NCBI GenBank assembly: GCA_944321885.1
Contig: CALUNB010000018.1
Location: 1-44,421 of the forward strand
Source: an uncultured Bacteroidales bacterium
GTDB lineage: Bacteria; Bacteroidota; Bacteroidia; Bacteroidales; P3
Reading direction: 5' to 3'
DNA: 44,421 nt
The notes below the pieces were generated by a model, which was not told where the DNA came from, ran no database searches, and saw only the letters and a list, made by a program, of their open reading frames with translations. The position numbers were made by a program, and so were the translations under genes. Below, piece by piece: positions 24,712 to 32,503 of the stretch; the first letter of the stretch is position 1, and each line of letters opens with the position of its first letter.

Positions 24712-26901
24712 ATGAAAAAGTCACATATCTTCTTGGCGCTGGCAGGAAGCCTGCTGGCCGGAGGGAACATGCCGGTCCTGGCGCAAGAGGCCCGGCTCTT
24801 GGAACGCCAAGCCGCCGTGAAAGAAGGAAAAAAATTGGAAATCGGGCATTTGATGGACCGCCATCTCTATGCTCAAAGTCCCGCCATGTTATGCTGGAAC
24901 AGCGATTCCAAAAAACCGGTTTACTACTACGCGAAAGGAGACTCCCTCCTGCAAGGCAGGCCGGGGAAAAGCGAAAGCTGCATCCTGACCTTGGCTTCGC
25001 TCAACCAGGCTCCCGGCATGGAAGAAGCCTTGCCCCGTCTCCCCTTCCTGATGGAAGCCCGGGGTTCAAAACTTTGGTTCTTGGACGGAACGGATATTTT
25101 CGTTTACAACATGGACGAAAAGAAAGTGGAAAACATTTTACCGGTTGCCGGAACCACCAACTGGGACTTGTCCGTGAACGGGGACCTCGCTTACACCAAA
25201 GAAAACAACCTCTATCTCCGTGACGGGGCCGGGACGGAAACCGCTGTGAGCAACTACCCCGATACCGGCATCGTAGTGGGCGCCAACAACGTGCACCGTA
25301 ACGAGTTCGGCATCTACAAAGGCACCTTCTGGTCTAACCAAGGCAACAAATTGGCCTACTACCGGATGGATGAAAGCATGGTGCAAATCTATCCGATTCT
25401 CAATTACTTGCAAGACCCGACCCAAGTGGAGAACCTCCGCTATCCCGAAGCCGGACATGCCATGCATGAAGTCGTAATCGGGGTCTTCAATCCCGCCACC
25501 GGGAAAAACATTTTCCTTGAACCCTATGCCGAGCCTTCGCGCACTTACCTTCCCAGCCTGACCTGGAGTCCGGACGACAAGGAACTTTACGTGGTCGTTT
25601 TGGATCGCAACCAAAAGGACATGGGCATGGTATGCTACGATGCCGGAACCGGGAAAATCAAAAGGACCGTGTTTGAAGAACATAACGATATCTATGTGGA
25701 ACCTGAAACCAACCCGGTGTTCCGTCCCGGCCATCCCGACCAATTCATCTGGCTGAGCGAACGCAAGGGTTTCAACCACATCTACCTGTACAACACGGAC
25801 GGGGAATGCCTGAAAGCCGTCACGCCGGATAACGAACCTTGGATGGTGACGTCCTTTACCGGCTTCAGCCCGGATGGGAAGACCGCCTATTACACCAGTA
25901 CCCAGGAAAGCCCCTTGCAAAACAACCTTTACAGCGTGGACCTCGCTTCGGGCAAGATTACCCGGCTCACCAAGGACGACGGGATGCACTCGGTGCGCAT
26001 GCACGCTTCGGGCAAATATTTCATCGATACCTATTCGGCTCCCGAAATGGGCCGCAAAACCCAAATCATCGATAACAAAGGAAAGGTAATCAAAGTCTTG
26101 TTGGAAGACCAAGACCCGATGGAAGAATATGTTTCACCGGAATTCCGCTTGTTGAGCCTCAAAGCCGCCGATGGCAAGACCGATTTATACTGCCGCATGA
26201 TCCTGCCGCCGGATTTCGACTCCACGCGGAAATACCCTGTCCTGGTTTATGTTTACGGGGGGCCGCATGCCCAGCTTATCACCGACAGCTATAATTATGC
26301 CTGCGGTACTTTCCTGCGTTTCATGGCCCAGGAGGGCTATATAGTCTGGACTATGGACAGCCGGGGTTCGGCCAACCGGGGCTTCGCCTTTGAAACCGCC
26401 ATCCACCGCCATGTGGGCGACAATGAAAGTGCAGACCAGATGCAGGGTATCGCCTACCTGGAAAGCCTTCCGTATGTGGATGCCGACCGTATCGGTGTGG
26501 ATGGATGGAGCTACGGAGGCTTCATGACCCTGACCTTGAAGACCCGTTACCCGGATGTATTCAAGGTGGCGACCGCCGGAGGTCCGGTCATCGATTGGAA
26601 ATGGTACGAGGTCATGTACGGGGAACGCTATATGGGAACGCCCCAAGACAATCCCGAAGGCTACCAAAACGCCAGCTTGCTGAACCGGGTGGATTCCATC
26701 CGTGGCAAGGTGATGCTTTTGCAAGGAGGTTTGGACCCAGTGGTCGTACCCAAGAACAGCACCACCTTCGTGCAATCCTGCATCCAGAAGAAAATCCCTG
26801 TGGATTTCTTCGTATATCCGAACCACGAACACAATGTCATCGGCCCGGAACGGGATCACCTGTTCCAAAAGCTTTACGAATACTACGAACAGAACCTGTA
26901 A
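24712..26901 (+). CDS. Dipeptidyl-peptidase IV-like S9 serine peptidase
   Basis: The 729-residue protein has a signal peptide (MKKSHIFLALAGSLLAGG...VLAQ), an eight-bladed beta-propeller N-terminal region (about 60-480, with the DPP4-type GIYKGTFWSNQGNKLAYYRMDES) and an alpha/beta-hydrolase S9 domain. The catalytic triad is visible: Ser600 in GWSYGG, Asp675 in GGLDPVV and His707 in HEHNV. It probably acts in the periplasm, removing dipeptides, typically X-Pro, from peptides used as nutrients. An equally possible ATG two codons upstream (24706) would prepend Met-Tyr. queA follows after 9 bp, so the two are likely co-transcribed. Confidence 0.93.
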   Translation: MKKSHIFLALAGSLLAGGNMPVLAQEARLLERQAAVKEGKKLEIGHLMDRHLYAQSPAMLCWNSDSKKPVYYYAKGDSLLQGRPGKSESCILTLASLNQAPGMEEALPRLPFLMEARGSKLWFLDGTDIFVYNMDEKKVENILPVAGTTNWDLSVNGDLAYTKENNLYLRDGAGTETAVSNYPDTGIVVGANNVHRNEFGIYKGTFWSNQGNKLAYYRMDESMVQIYPILNYLQDPTQVENLRYPEAGHAMHEVVIGVFNPATGKNIFLEPYAEPSRTYLPSLTWSPDDKELYVVVLDRNQKDMGMVCYDAGTGKIKRTVFEEHNDIYVEPETNPVFRPGHPDQFIWLSERKGFNHIYLYNTDGECLKAVTPDNEPWMVTSFTGFSPDGKTAYYTSTQESPLQNNLYSVDLASGKITRLTKDDGMHSVRMHASGKYFIDTYSAPEMGRKTQIIDNKGKVIKVLLEDQDPMEEYVSPEFRLLSLKAADGKTDLYCRMILPPDFDSTRKYPVLVYVYGGPHAQLITDSYNYACGTFLRFMAQEGYIVWTMDSRGSANRGFAFETAIHRHVGDNESADQMQGIAYLESLPYVDADRIGVDGWSYGGFMTLTLKTRYPDVFKVATAGGPVIDWKWYEVMYGERYMGTPQDNPEGYQNASLLNRVDSIRGKVMLLQGGLDPVVVPKNSTTFVQSCIQKKIPVDFFVYPNHEHNVIGPERDHLFQKLYEYYEQNL

Positions 26902-26910
26902 ACGTCTCTT

Positions 26911-28293
26911 ATGAACCCTGATTGGCAGGAACCGGAGGGCGGGGATGTGGCCGGAATCCGCATGGAGGATTACGACTATCCCCTGCCCGAGGACAGAATC
27001 GCCTTGTACCCGCTCCCGGTACGGGACCAATCCAAGCTCTTGGTTTTCAGACCGGGGCTCGGCAAAGACAAAGCCATCACGACCTCGGTTTTCCGGCAGG
27101 TGACAGACTTCCTGCCCAAGCCGTCCCTGTTGGTGTTCAACAACACCAAGGTGGTCAGGGCCCGCTTGGTCTTTTCCAAGGATCACCCGGTGGAATCTCC
27201 TTCCCATACCCCACCAGCGCGTATAGAAATCTTTTGCTTGGAGCCAACGATGCCGGTGGATATCGCCCAAGCCTTTGCCTCCACGGGAAGTTGCCGTTTC
27301 AAATGCTTGGTTGGCAACAACAAGCGTTGGAAAAGCGGCAGTTTGCGCATGGAGTTCCCCTTGTCCGGAGTCCAAGAAGAAGGCGCACTGGAGGAGAGAA
27401 AAGGGGAATTGAGAGCAAACAAGTTGCGCAATTTGGAAGACGCGTTCGAGGTGGAATTTTCCTGGACACCCCAAGAATTGAGTTTCTCGGAGGTCTTGGA
27501 ACAATGCGGCAAGGTGCCTCTCCCGCCCTACATCCACCGGCAAGCCGAAAACTCGGACAAGGAACGTTACCAGACGGTTTTCGCCCGCCACGACGGTTCG
27601 GTGGCCGCCCCCACGGCGGGTCTGCATTTCACACCGGCCATTCTGGAATCCCTGCCTACGCTCGGCATCGATCAAGCCTTCCTTACCCTACATGTGGGAG
27701 CCGGGACATTCAAACCGGTAAAATCTGAACGTATCGGGGAACATGCCATGCACCGGGAACATATCTCGGTGACAAGGGGCCTGTTGGAGAAACTGCTCCA
27801 CGCGGTAGAACATGGAATACCTGTCATTCCGGTGGGAACCACTTCGATGCGGAGCCTGGAATCTTTGTACTGGATTGGCGTCCGTATCTTGTCGGCCCGG
27901 AAAGACTTTCCTGCCTGGACCGAAGGGGAATTCGAAGTCGGACAATGGGATCCTTACGGGGAACTCTCCCATAGCGGAATCAGCTCCAAGGAAAGCCTGC
28001 AAGCGATTTTAAACTGGATGCGCAAGGAGGGCCAGGAAATTCTGCAAGGACATACCTCGCTGATGATCGCTCCCGGATACCATTTTGCTTTCTGTAAAGG
28101 GATCATCACCAATTTCCACCAACCCAAAAGTACTTTGTTGCTCCTGGTATCGGCCTTGATTGGTCCTGCATGGAAAGAAATTTACGATTTTGCCTTGAAA
28201 AACGGCTTCCGTTTTTTGAGTTATGGAGATAGTTGCTTATTTTTACCGCTTGCTTTCGCGGATGTGCAGGATTCCGGTTCCCGGGAAAGGTAA
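26911..28293 (+). CDS. queA: tRNA preQ1(34) S-adenosylmethionine ribosyltransferase-isomerase
   Basis: The 460-residue cytoplasmic enzyme transfers and isomerises the ribosyl moiety of SAM onto preQ1 at tRNA position 34, forming epoxyqueuosine. Family landmarks are YDYPLPEDRIALYPLPVRDQSKLLV, LLVFNNTKVVRARL, APTAGLHFTPAIL, FLTLHVGAGTFKPV, the VGTTSMRSLESL segment, and the C-terminal FHQPKSTLLLLVSALIG. It is longer than the common 340-350 residues because of insertions around 90-180, in the region between the two core halves, as in some other Bacteroidota. It follows the peptidase gene by 9 bp, probably in one transcript, and is followed by a hairpin terminator at 28368. Confidence 0.94.
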   Translation: MNPDWQEPEGGDVAGIRMEDYDYPLPEDRIALYPLPVRDQSKLLVFRPGLGKDKAITTSVFRQVTDFLPKPSLLVFNNTKVVRARLVFSKDHPVESPSHTPPARIEIFCLEPTMPVDIAQAFASTGSCRFKCLVGNNKRWKSGSLRMEFPLSGVQEEGALEERKGELRANKLRNLEDAFEVEFSWTPQELSFSEVLEQCGKVPLPPYIHRQAENSDKERYQTVFARHDGSVAAPTAGLHFTPAILESLPTLGIDQAFLTLHVGAGTFKPVKSERIGEHAMHREHISVTRGLLEKLLHAVEHGIPVIPVGTTSMRSLESLYWIGVRILSARKDFPAWTEGEFEVGQWDPYGELSHSGISSKESLQAILNWMRKEGQEILQGHTSLMIAPGYHFAFCKGIITNFHQPKSTLLLLVSALIGPAWKEIYDFALKNGFRFLSYGDSCLFLPLAFADVQDSGSRER

Positions 28294-28367
28294 AGTTGGA
28301 TCCGTACCCGGCATTCGCTGCTTGGTCTTCCCGTTCCAGAAGCCAAGGAAAACACTGATAATTAATT

Positions 28368-28393
28368 AAGGCTGGTGCCGAACCGGCCTTTCA
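28368..28393 (+). terminator. Intrinsic terminator after queA
   Basis: AAGGCTGGT (28368-28376) pairs with ACCGGCCTT (28382-28390) through nine positions including one G-T pair, with a 5-nt loop, followed by TTC. It ends the DPP4-like/queA transcript about 75 bp past the queA stop and precedes the C1 peptidase gene. Confidence 0.55.
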
Positions 28394-28421
28394 TGTATCA
28401 TCATAAACAGTTAAACAAAAC

Positions 28422-29618
28422 ATGAAGCATCTTGTTTTGACCATGGGGCTGGCTCTGGCCGTGGTTTTCTCGGCCCAAGCCCAGAAAAAGGGCGGCAAAG
28501 ACGAGAAGAAGCCCGTTTACCAATTCACCGAGATTGTCGAAGTTCCCAACACTTCGGTAAAAGACCAAAACCGTTCGGGTACCTGCTGGAGCTTTTCGGG
28601 TATTTCCTTCCTGGAGTCGGAAATCCTCCGCATGGGCAAAGGGGAATACGACCTTTCCGACATGTATCCGGTTTTCAAATGCTATATTCTCAAGGGTGAC
28701 AAATATGTCCGCATGCACGGACGCACGGAATTGGCCACCGGTGGTGCGAGCAACGACGTGGCCGATGTATTGAAGAACTACGGGATAGTTCCTGAAGAGG
28801 CTTTCCCCGGTTTGAGCTACGGGGTGGATGCCCATGACCACAGCGAGCTGGATGCCGTGTTGACCGGCTTCCTGAGCGGGGTCGTAAAGGGAGGGAAACC
28901 CACCACGGCTTGGCGTGCCGCTTACAAATCCATCCTGGAAACCTATCTGGGCCAGGATCCCGAAACCTTCACCTACAATGGCAAGACTTATACGCCGCGC
29001 AGCTTCGCCGATGAATTGGGCTTGGACGGTAACGACTACATCAAGTTCACCTCCTTCACCCACCATCCGTTCTATACCCAATACGAAATGGACGTTCCCG
29101 ACAACTGGAACGGCGGCATGGTTTACAATGTGCCTATCGATGAATTCCAGCGTATCGTGGAAGAAGCCGTCAAGAACGGTTATTCCTTGGTTTGGGGCGG
29201 GGATGTGAGCGACCCGGGCTTTTCGTGGAGGAACGGCGTGGCCATCATGCCCGATGCCGAAACCACGGATTTGACCGGTACCGACCGCGACAAGTGGGAA
29301 ACGCTTTCGCAGAACGAAAAACGTAAAAACGCTTACAGTTTCGAACGCATCGTTCCCGAAAAGCAGATCTCGCAGGAAGACCGCCAGAAGAACTATGACA
29401 GCTGGGCTGCCACGGACGACCACGGCATGCACCTGGTAGGTATGGCCAAGGACCAAAACGGGAATATCTACTTCAAAATCAAGAACTCCTGGAACGTGGA
29501 CAATCCTTACAAAGGATATCTCTACATGTCAGTTCCTTTCTTCCGTTCCAACACTTTGGACATCATGGTCCATAAGGATGCCGTACCGGCGGATATCAAG
29601 GCCAAGTTAGGGATTTAA
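28422..29618 (+). CDS. Exported C1 (PepC/bleomycin-hydrolase-like) cysteine aminopeptidase
   Basis: The 398-residue protein has a signal peptide (MKHLVLTMGLALAVVFSAQA) followed by a Lys-rich mature start. Papain-fold active-site residues are Gln49, Cys55 (QNRSGTCWSFSG), His334 (DDHGMHLVG) and Asn355 (KIKNSWN). The architecture, with a large inserted segment between the Cys and His, fits the C1B peptidase family that includes PepC. Bacteroidota homologues are typically exported. It probably trims peptides in the periplasm together with the DPP4-like enzyme encoded 1.5 kb upstream. The stop codon is embedded in a terminator-like stem. Confidence 0.92.
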   Translation: MKHLVLTMGLALAVVFSAQAQKKGGKDEKKPVYQFTEIVEVPNTSVKDQNRSGTCWSFSGISFLESEILRMGKGEYDLSDMYPVFKCYILKGDKYVRMHGRTELATGGASNDVADVLKNYGIVPEEAFPGLSYGVDAHDHSELDAVLTGFLSGVVKGGKPTTAWRAAYKSILETYLGQDPETFTYNGKTYTPRSFADELGLDGNDYIKFTSFTHHPFYTQYEMDVPDNWNGGMVYNVPIDEFQRIVEEAVKNGYSLVWGGDVSDPGFSWRNGVAIMPDAETTDLTGTDRDKWETLSQNEKRKNAYSFERIVPEKQISQEDRQKNYDSWAATDDHGMHLVGMAKDQNGNIYFKIKNSWNVDNPYKGYLYMSVPFFRSNTLDIMVHKDAVPADIKAKLGI

Positions 29619-29637
29619 TACGTAAAGCCGTATTAAA
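29614..29637 (+). terminator. Terminator-like stem overlapping the stop codon of the C1 peptidase gene
   Basis: TTTAATACG (29614-29622) and CGTATTAAA (29629-29637) form a perfect 9-bp stem with a 6-nt loop; the TAA stop is at 29616-29618. No T-run follows, so termination strength is uncertain. Confidence 0.45.
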
Positions 29638-29650
29638 AATGACCCTTTTC

Positions 29651-29773
29651 GCGGTGTGTCAGAATGGGTGAGATGTAAGGCGCTGAGAGCGAGAACGAAT
29701 GAGCGTACTGAAGTACGTGACTGAGTTCGAGTCTCGATAGCAACGCAGCAGATTGCCCGTTATGACACACCGC
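29651..29773. repeat. Long intergenic hairpin element, type C
   Basis: This 123-bp element is bounded by perfect 11-bp terminal inverted repeats GCGGTGTGTCA (29651-29661) and TGACACACCGC (29763-29773). The interior is an imperfect long stem crowned by the apical stem CGTACT/AGTACG (29704-29717), with 7-nt strands on either side forming an internal loop. No ORF of note. The precise terminal repeats suggest a dispersed MITE-like repeat. It is separated from the next element by 13 bp. Confidence 0.75.
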
Positions 29774-29786
29774 TACCAAAAGAAAT

Positions 29787-29935
29787 CTTGCGGCCCGTAA
29801 AAGGCTCCAAGAAAACGGATAAAAGCTAAAGAGCAATAACTCGCAAGCAAAGCTTGCTCAAACAGATTGCTCTTTTTAACGCTTTTATCCGTTTCTTGTT
29901 TTCCGCCTTTTTTACAAGGCCGTCCTGCCCGCAAG
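29787..29935. repeat. Long intergenic hairpin element, type A copy 2
   Basis: Nested stems: CTTGCGG.../...CCCGCAAG (ends 29787 and 29935), AAGAAAACGGATAAAAGC (29809-29826) pairing with 29881-29897, GAGCAAT (29831-29837) with ATTGCTC (29866-29872), and an apical GCAAGC/GCTTGC (29843-29857). Between the last two stems are AACTC on the 5' side and TCAAACAG on the 3' side, identical to the element at 9239-9362, although the stems themselves differ in sequence. The remaining 60 bp before the promoter at 29996 show nothing notable. Confidence 0.8.
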
Positions 29936-29995
29936 GCAATTTTTCTAAAACAATGATCCAACTCATCCCTATTCCTATTCCCCTACACCGGAGTG

Positions 29996-30026
29996 TTTGC
30001 TCTGCACCCGACTTTCGCTATTTTTG
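29996..30026 (+). promoter_or_regulatory. Consensus promoter upstream of the DUF1016 gene
   Basis: TTTG (29996-29999), a spacer of exactly 19 bp and TATTTTTG (30019-30026). It would transcribe the winged-helix remnant and the DUF1016 gene from about 30033. Confidence 0.7.
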
Positions 30027-30057
30027 CTTAACAGCCATTCCACTTCGCAAACAATAA

Positions 30058-30194
30058 GATTGAAATTGGGAATCAGTGACCGCATGGTCAGAAAGTATAT
30101 CCTGCAACTGCGCAATGCCGGTGTCATTGAACGAATCGACGGTAATAAATATGGATATTGGAGAATACTTGCAAATAAAGCAGCGAAAATATGA
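30058..30194 (+). pseudogene. C-terminal remnant of a winged-helix (AlbA_2/Schlafen-type) regulator
   Basis: The frame encodes LKLGISDRMVRKYILQLRNAGVIERIDGNKYGYWRILA and ends in a TGA that overlaps the ATG of the next gene (ATGA). This winged-helix segment closely resembles the extreme C-terminus of Bacteroidota AlbA_2-domain DNA-binding proteins (so-called RecG-like or Schlafen regulators, usually 400-550 residues). Nothing of the AlbA_2 or ATPase parts is present: the sequence upstream is promoter and hairpin DNA. It could be translated as a short leader peptide coupled to the DUF1016 gene from a TTG at 29997, but I read it as a decayed fragment. Confidence 0.6.
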
Positions 30195-31216
30195 ACGAAG
30201 CCATAAAAAAACGGAACAGCTTTCTCGATGACATCCGGGAAATCATAAATGCGGCACGAGCCCAAGCCGTGCGGAGCGTGGATACCTGCAGAGTGCAAAT
30301 GTACTGGCACATGGGCAAGCGCATATTCGAAGAGGAACAGCAAGGGAAGGACCGCGCCGATTACGGAACTTACCTTATAAAGAACTTGGCCAAACAACTG
30401 GAGCCTGAATATGGAAGCGGTTTTTCCTACCGTCAATTGGCATTTTGCCGCCAGTTCTACCGGCTTTATCCAATTGTGAACGCAGTGCGTTCACAATTGA
30501 ACTGGACGCAATACCGGATGTTGATTCAAATCGAAGACCCCTGCAAACGAGAATATTATGAGTTGGAAGCAGTGAACAACGCTTGGACTGGACGAGAACT
30601 CGAACGCCAAATCCATTCGCAACTCTACGAACGTCTGCTATTAAGCAACAACAAGGAAGCTGTCCTCGCCCTCGCCCGGAAGGAACGCATCCCGCAATCT
30701 CCATTGGAAATCATCAAAGACCCTATGTATCTGGAGTTCCTGGGATTGGAGCGCAAACCGACATACTACGAAAAAGATTTGGAGTCGGCCATTATCACCC
30801 ATCTACAACATTTCCTGCTTGAATTGGGGCAAGGCTTCACCTTTGTTGCACGACAAAAACGTATCCTGCTTGAAGACGACGAGTTCTTCGCCGACCTTGT
30901 GTTTTACAACCGGCTATTGAAGTGTTTCGTTGTGGTAGAGTCGAAAACCAGAAAAACCACACACCAGGACTTGGGACAATTACAAATGTATGTCAACTAT
31001 TACGACCGCATGGAAAAGACCTCTGAAGAAAACCCGACCATCGGAATACTGCTCTGTACTGACAAAAACGATACTGCAGTACGCATGACTCTTCCTGAGG
31101 GCAATAAAACCATATTGGCAAGCGAATATAAACTTTATTTGCCGACGCAGTCACAATTAATCACCGAAGTGAACAACGTGCGCAAAATGGTCGAAGAACA
31201 GCAAAATTTCGGCTAA
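30191..31216 (+). CDS. DUF1016 (YhcG-type) PDDEXK nuclease-like protein
   Basis: The 341-residue protein has an N-terminal DUF1016_N helical domain (about 10-150, with YGTYLIKNLAKQLEPEYGSGFSYRQLAFCRQFY) and a C-terminal PDDEXK domain (about 175-330). Candidate catalytic residues are Asp235 (FFADLVFYN), Glu250 and Lys252 (VVVESK) and Gln263 (LGQLQMYVN). Relatives often carry E-L-K where this has E-S-K. The family is widespread, mobile and found near restriction-modification and defence loci; its role is not settled. The ATG overlaps the stop of the winged-helix remnant. A 27-bp palindrome lies inside the coding sequence (30472-30498). Neighbouring long hairpins and the remnant suggest an acquired patch. 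Confidence 0.85.
   Translation: MNEAIKKRNSFLDDIREIINAARAQAVRSVDTCRVQMYWHMGKRIFEEEQQGKDRADYGTYLIKNLAKQLEPEYGSGFSYRQLAFCRQFYRLYPIVNAVRSQLNWTQYRMLIQIEDPCKREYYELEAVNNAWTGRELERQIHSQLYERLLLSNNKEAVLALARKERIPQSPLEIIKDPMYLEFLGLERKPTYYEKDLESAIITHLQHFLLELGQGFTFVARQKRILLEDDEFFADLVFYNRLLKCFVVVESKTRKTTHQDLGQLQMYVNYYDRMEKTSEENPTIGILLCTDKNDTAVRMTLPEGNKTILASEYKLYLPTQSQLITEVNNVRKMVEEQQNFG
30472..30498. repeat. 27-bp perfect palindrome inside the DUF1016 gene
   Basis: AATTGTGAACGCA (30472-30484), a central G, then the exact reverse complement (30486-30498). It encodes part of PIVNAVRSQLNW in the linker-like N-terminal domain. A dyad of this length inside a coding sequence is unexpected. Confidence 0.9.
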
Positions 31217-31310
31217 CTGGGATGAGAAACAAAATCTCGAATGCGTTTTCCTGAAAAAGGTGACAAACGCATTTGCTCACAATCCAAATACAAAAATCAT
31301 GTAACAAACC

Positions 31311-31718
31311 ATGGAAGAACAAGAAGCATACCAGAAAGCGGCCCGGTACTGTGCCTACCAGGAGCGATGCCGGAGCGAGGTCAGGACAAAACTTCGGCAA
31401 AGCGGGGCAAGCCCGCAAAGTATCGAAGCTATCCTCGCCCGCTTGGAACAGGAACATTATCTGGATGAGGAACGTTATGCCCGTGCCTATGTCAGGGGAA
31501 AATTCCGGATTAACGGATGGGGGCGGCTCAAAATCCGGAACGGGCTCCGGGCAAAACAAATCAGCGAAACACTTATTGCCCGCGCCTTGGATGAGGAAAT
31601 CGCTCCCGAAGCATACCGGGACCTCTTGCAACGAATCCTATCAGAAAAAGGCCCCCGAACGGCATGTAGCCGGGGATTCGAACCCTGGCTTATCCCCGGT
31701 GCGGGGGACGAGGACTGA
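31311..31718 (+). CDS. recX: Regulatory protein RecX, short third module
   Basis: The 135-residue protein has two clear RecX three-helix modules (KAARYCAYQERCRSEVRTKL and LDEERYARAYVRGKFRINGWGRLKIRNGLRAKQI...RALDEE). RecX binds RecA filaments and modulates recombination. A third module normally follows, ending near an RGF/Y-x-x-x-x-I motif. Here only GPRTACSRGFEPWLI remains, about 15-20 residues shorter than usual, and the tail PGAGDED is encoded inside a GC-rich hairpin. Either an internal deletion shortened module three or the tail is new sequence. The 3' end overlaps the convergent GNAT gene by 29 bp. No recA is in the window. Confidence 0.85.
   Translation: MEEQEAYQKAARYCAYQERCRSEVRTKLRQSGASPQSIEAILARLEQEHYLDEERYARAYVRGKFRINGWGRLKIRNGLRAKQISETLIARALDEEIAPEAYRDLLQRILSEKGPRTACSRGFEPWLIPGAGDED
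31670..31699. terminator. Hairpin at the recX/GNAT convergent overlap
   Basis: CCGGGGA (31670-31676) and TCCCCGG (31693-31699) form a perfect 7-bp stem within the overlapping 3' ends of both genes. The loop contains GGATTCGAACC spanning the left arm, which on the minus strand resembles a tRNA T-arm (GGTTCGAATCC). No complete tRNA can be built around it. Confidence 0.4.
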
Positions 31719-32361
31719 CCGAGGCCACCACTTCCGCGAAGCGTCTCTGTGAAGGTGTGCCGACCACAATTTCCTTGGGCGGGAATTGCCGGTCGAAAGC
31801 CCGGGCAGCCGCCTCGTCCACATCATAGATGGCATCCTCGTGATACCGTCCCTCGGCATCGGCCAAAGCCCCTTCATACAATTCGCAGGCGTGCAAACCC
31901 TCCATATACAAGCCCTCCGAATTGCAAATCCCATAGGTCTCCGCAGGCACGAAACCTCGCCTAAGATAGTAGTCGGGATCCCCACATAACAAAATGGCCC
32001 GGAAGCCCATCCGGCGAGCCGCCTCCCGGGATTGCGAAATCAGACTCCGGCCCACGCCCTGCCGCTGGTATTCAGGCAAAACGGCAATGGGTCCCAAGGT
32101 AAGGGTCTCGTAACGGGTTCCATTACAGGCAAGAATGAACGAACGCATATAAACGACACAGCCGACAATCTTCTCCCCTACCAAGGCTACCATGTCCAGT
32201 TCCGGCACGAACGCAGGATGAGTCCGTATGATATGTAACAAATAATGTTCGGTACAAGCCGGGGTATATACGTTCCAGAAAGCATCCCGCACTACCTGCT
32301 CGACAGTAGCATAATCCGCGGGCTGTTCCCGACGGATAACAAGTTCCTTCGACAAATCCAT
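31690..32361 (-). CDS. GNAT-family N-acetyltransferase (YhbS-like)
   Basis: The 223-residue protein has the GNAT fold with the acetyl-CoA-binding motif A LTLGPIAVLPEYQRQGVGRSLI (about 88-107), in which the pyrophosphate loop is Q-R-Q-G-V-G. The following motif B AARRMGFRAILLCGDPDYYLRRGFVP is typical of the predicted N-acetyltransferase YhbS group. The substrate cannot be predicted. The C-terminal PRPPHRG is encoded in the GC-rich overlap with recX and may be non-native. Start MDLSKELVIRREQ at 32361. It stands alone on the minus strand downstream of the flippase-like gene, 142 bp away. Confidence 0.88.
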   Translation of the reverse strand: MDLSKELVIRREQPADYATVEQVVRDAFWNVYTPACTEHYLLHIIRTHPAFVPELDMVALVGEKIVGCVVYMRSFILACNGTRYETLTLGPIAVLPEYQRQGVGRSLISQSREAARRMGFRAILLCGDPDYYLRRGFVPAETYGICNSEGLYMEGLHACELYEGALADAEGRYHEDAIYDVDEAAARAFDRQFPPKEIVVGTPSQRRFAEVVASVSPRPPHRG

Positions 32362-32503
32362 TTTCCTGAAAATACAATGTTCGTACTACAAAATACAAAA
32401 GGAAAATCTGGTAACGGTTCAATCCGTGCATCTGGGCAAGACCTCATCACCCCCTGATATAGCCGCCCGCAAACCGGAAACAGCTCAAATCCGGGAAAAA
32501 GTT

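Noticed and set aside
26185..27675. 496-codon minus-strand ORF antisense to the DPP4-like peptidase and queA genes
   Set aside because: Both plus-strand genes have intact catalytic or family motifs; the antisense frame has none.
28401..29456. 351-codon minus-strand ORF
   Set aside because: Antisense to the C1 peptidase gene with its intact Cys-His-Asn active site.
31660..31735. tRNA gene on the minus strand, suggested by GGTTCGAATCC
   Set aside because: The T-stem has a mismatch and no matching acceptor 5' strand, D-arm or anticodon arm can be placed; at best a fragment.
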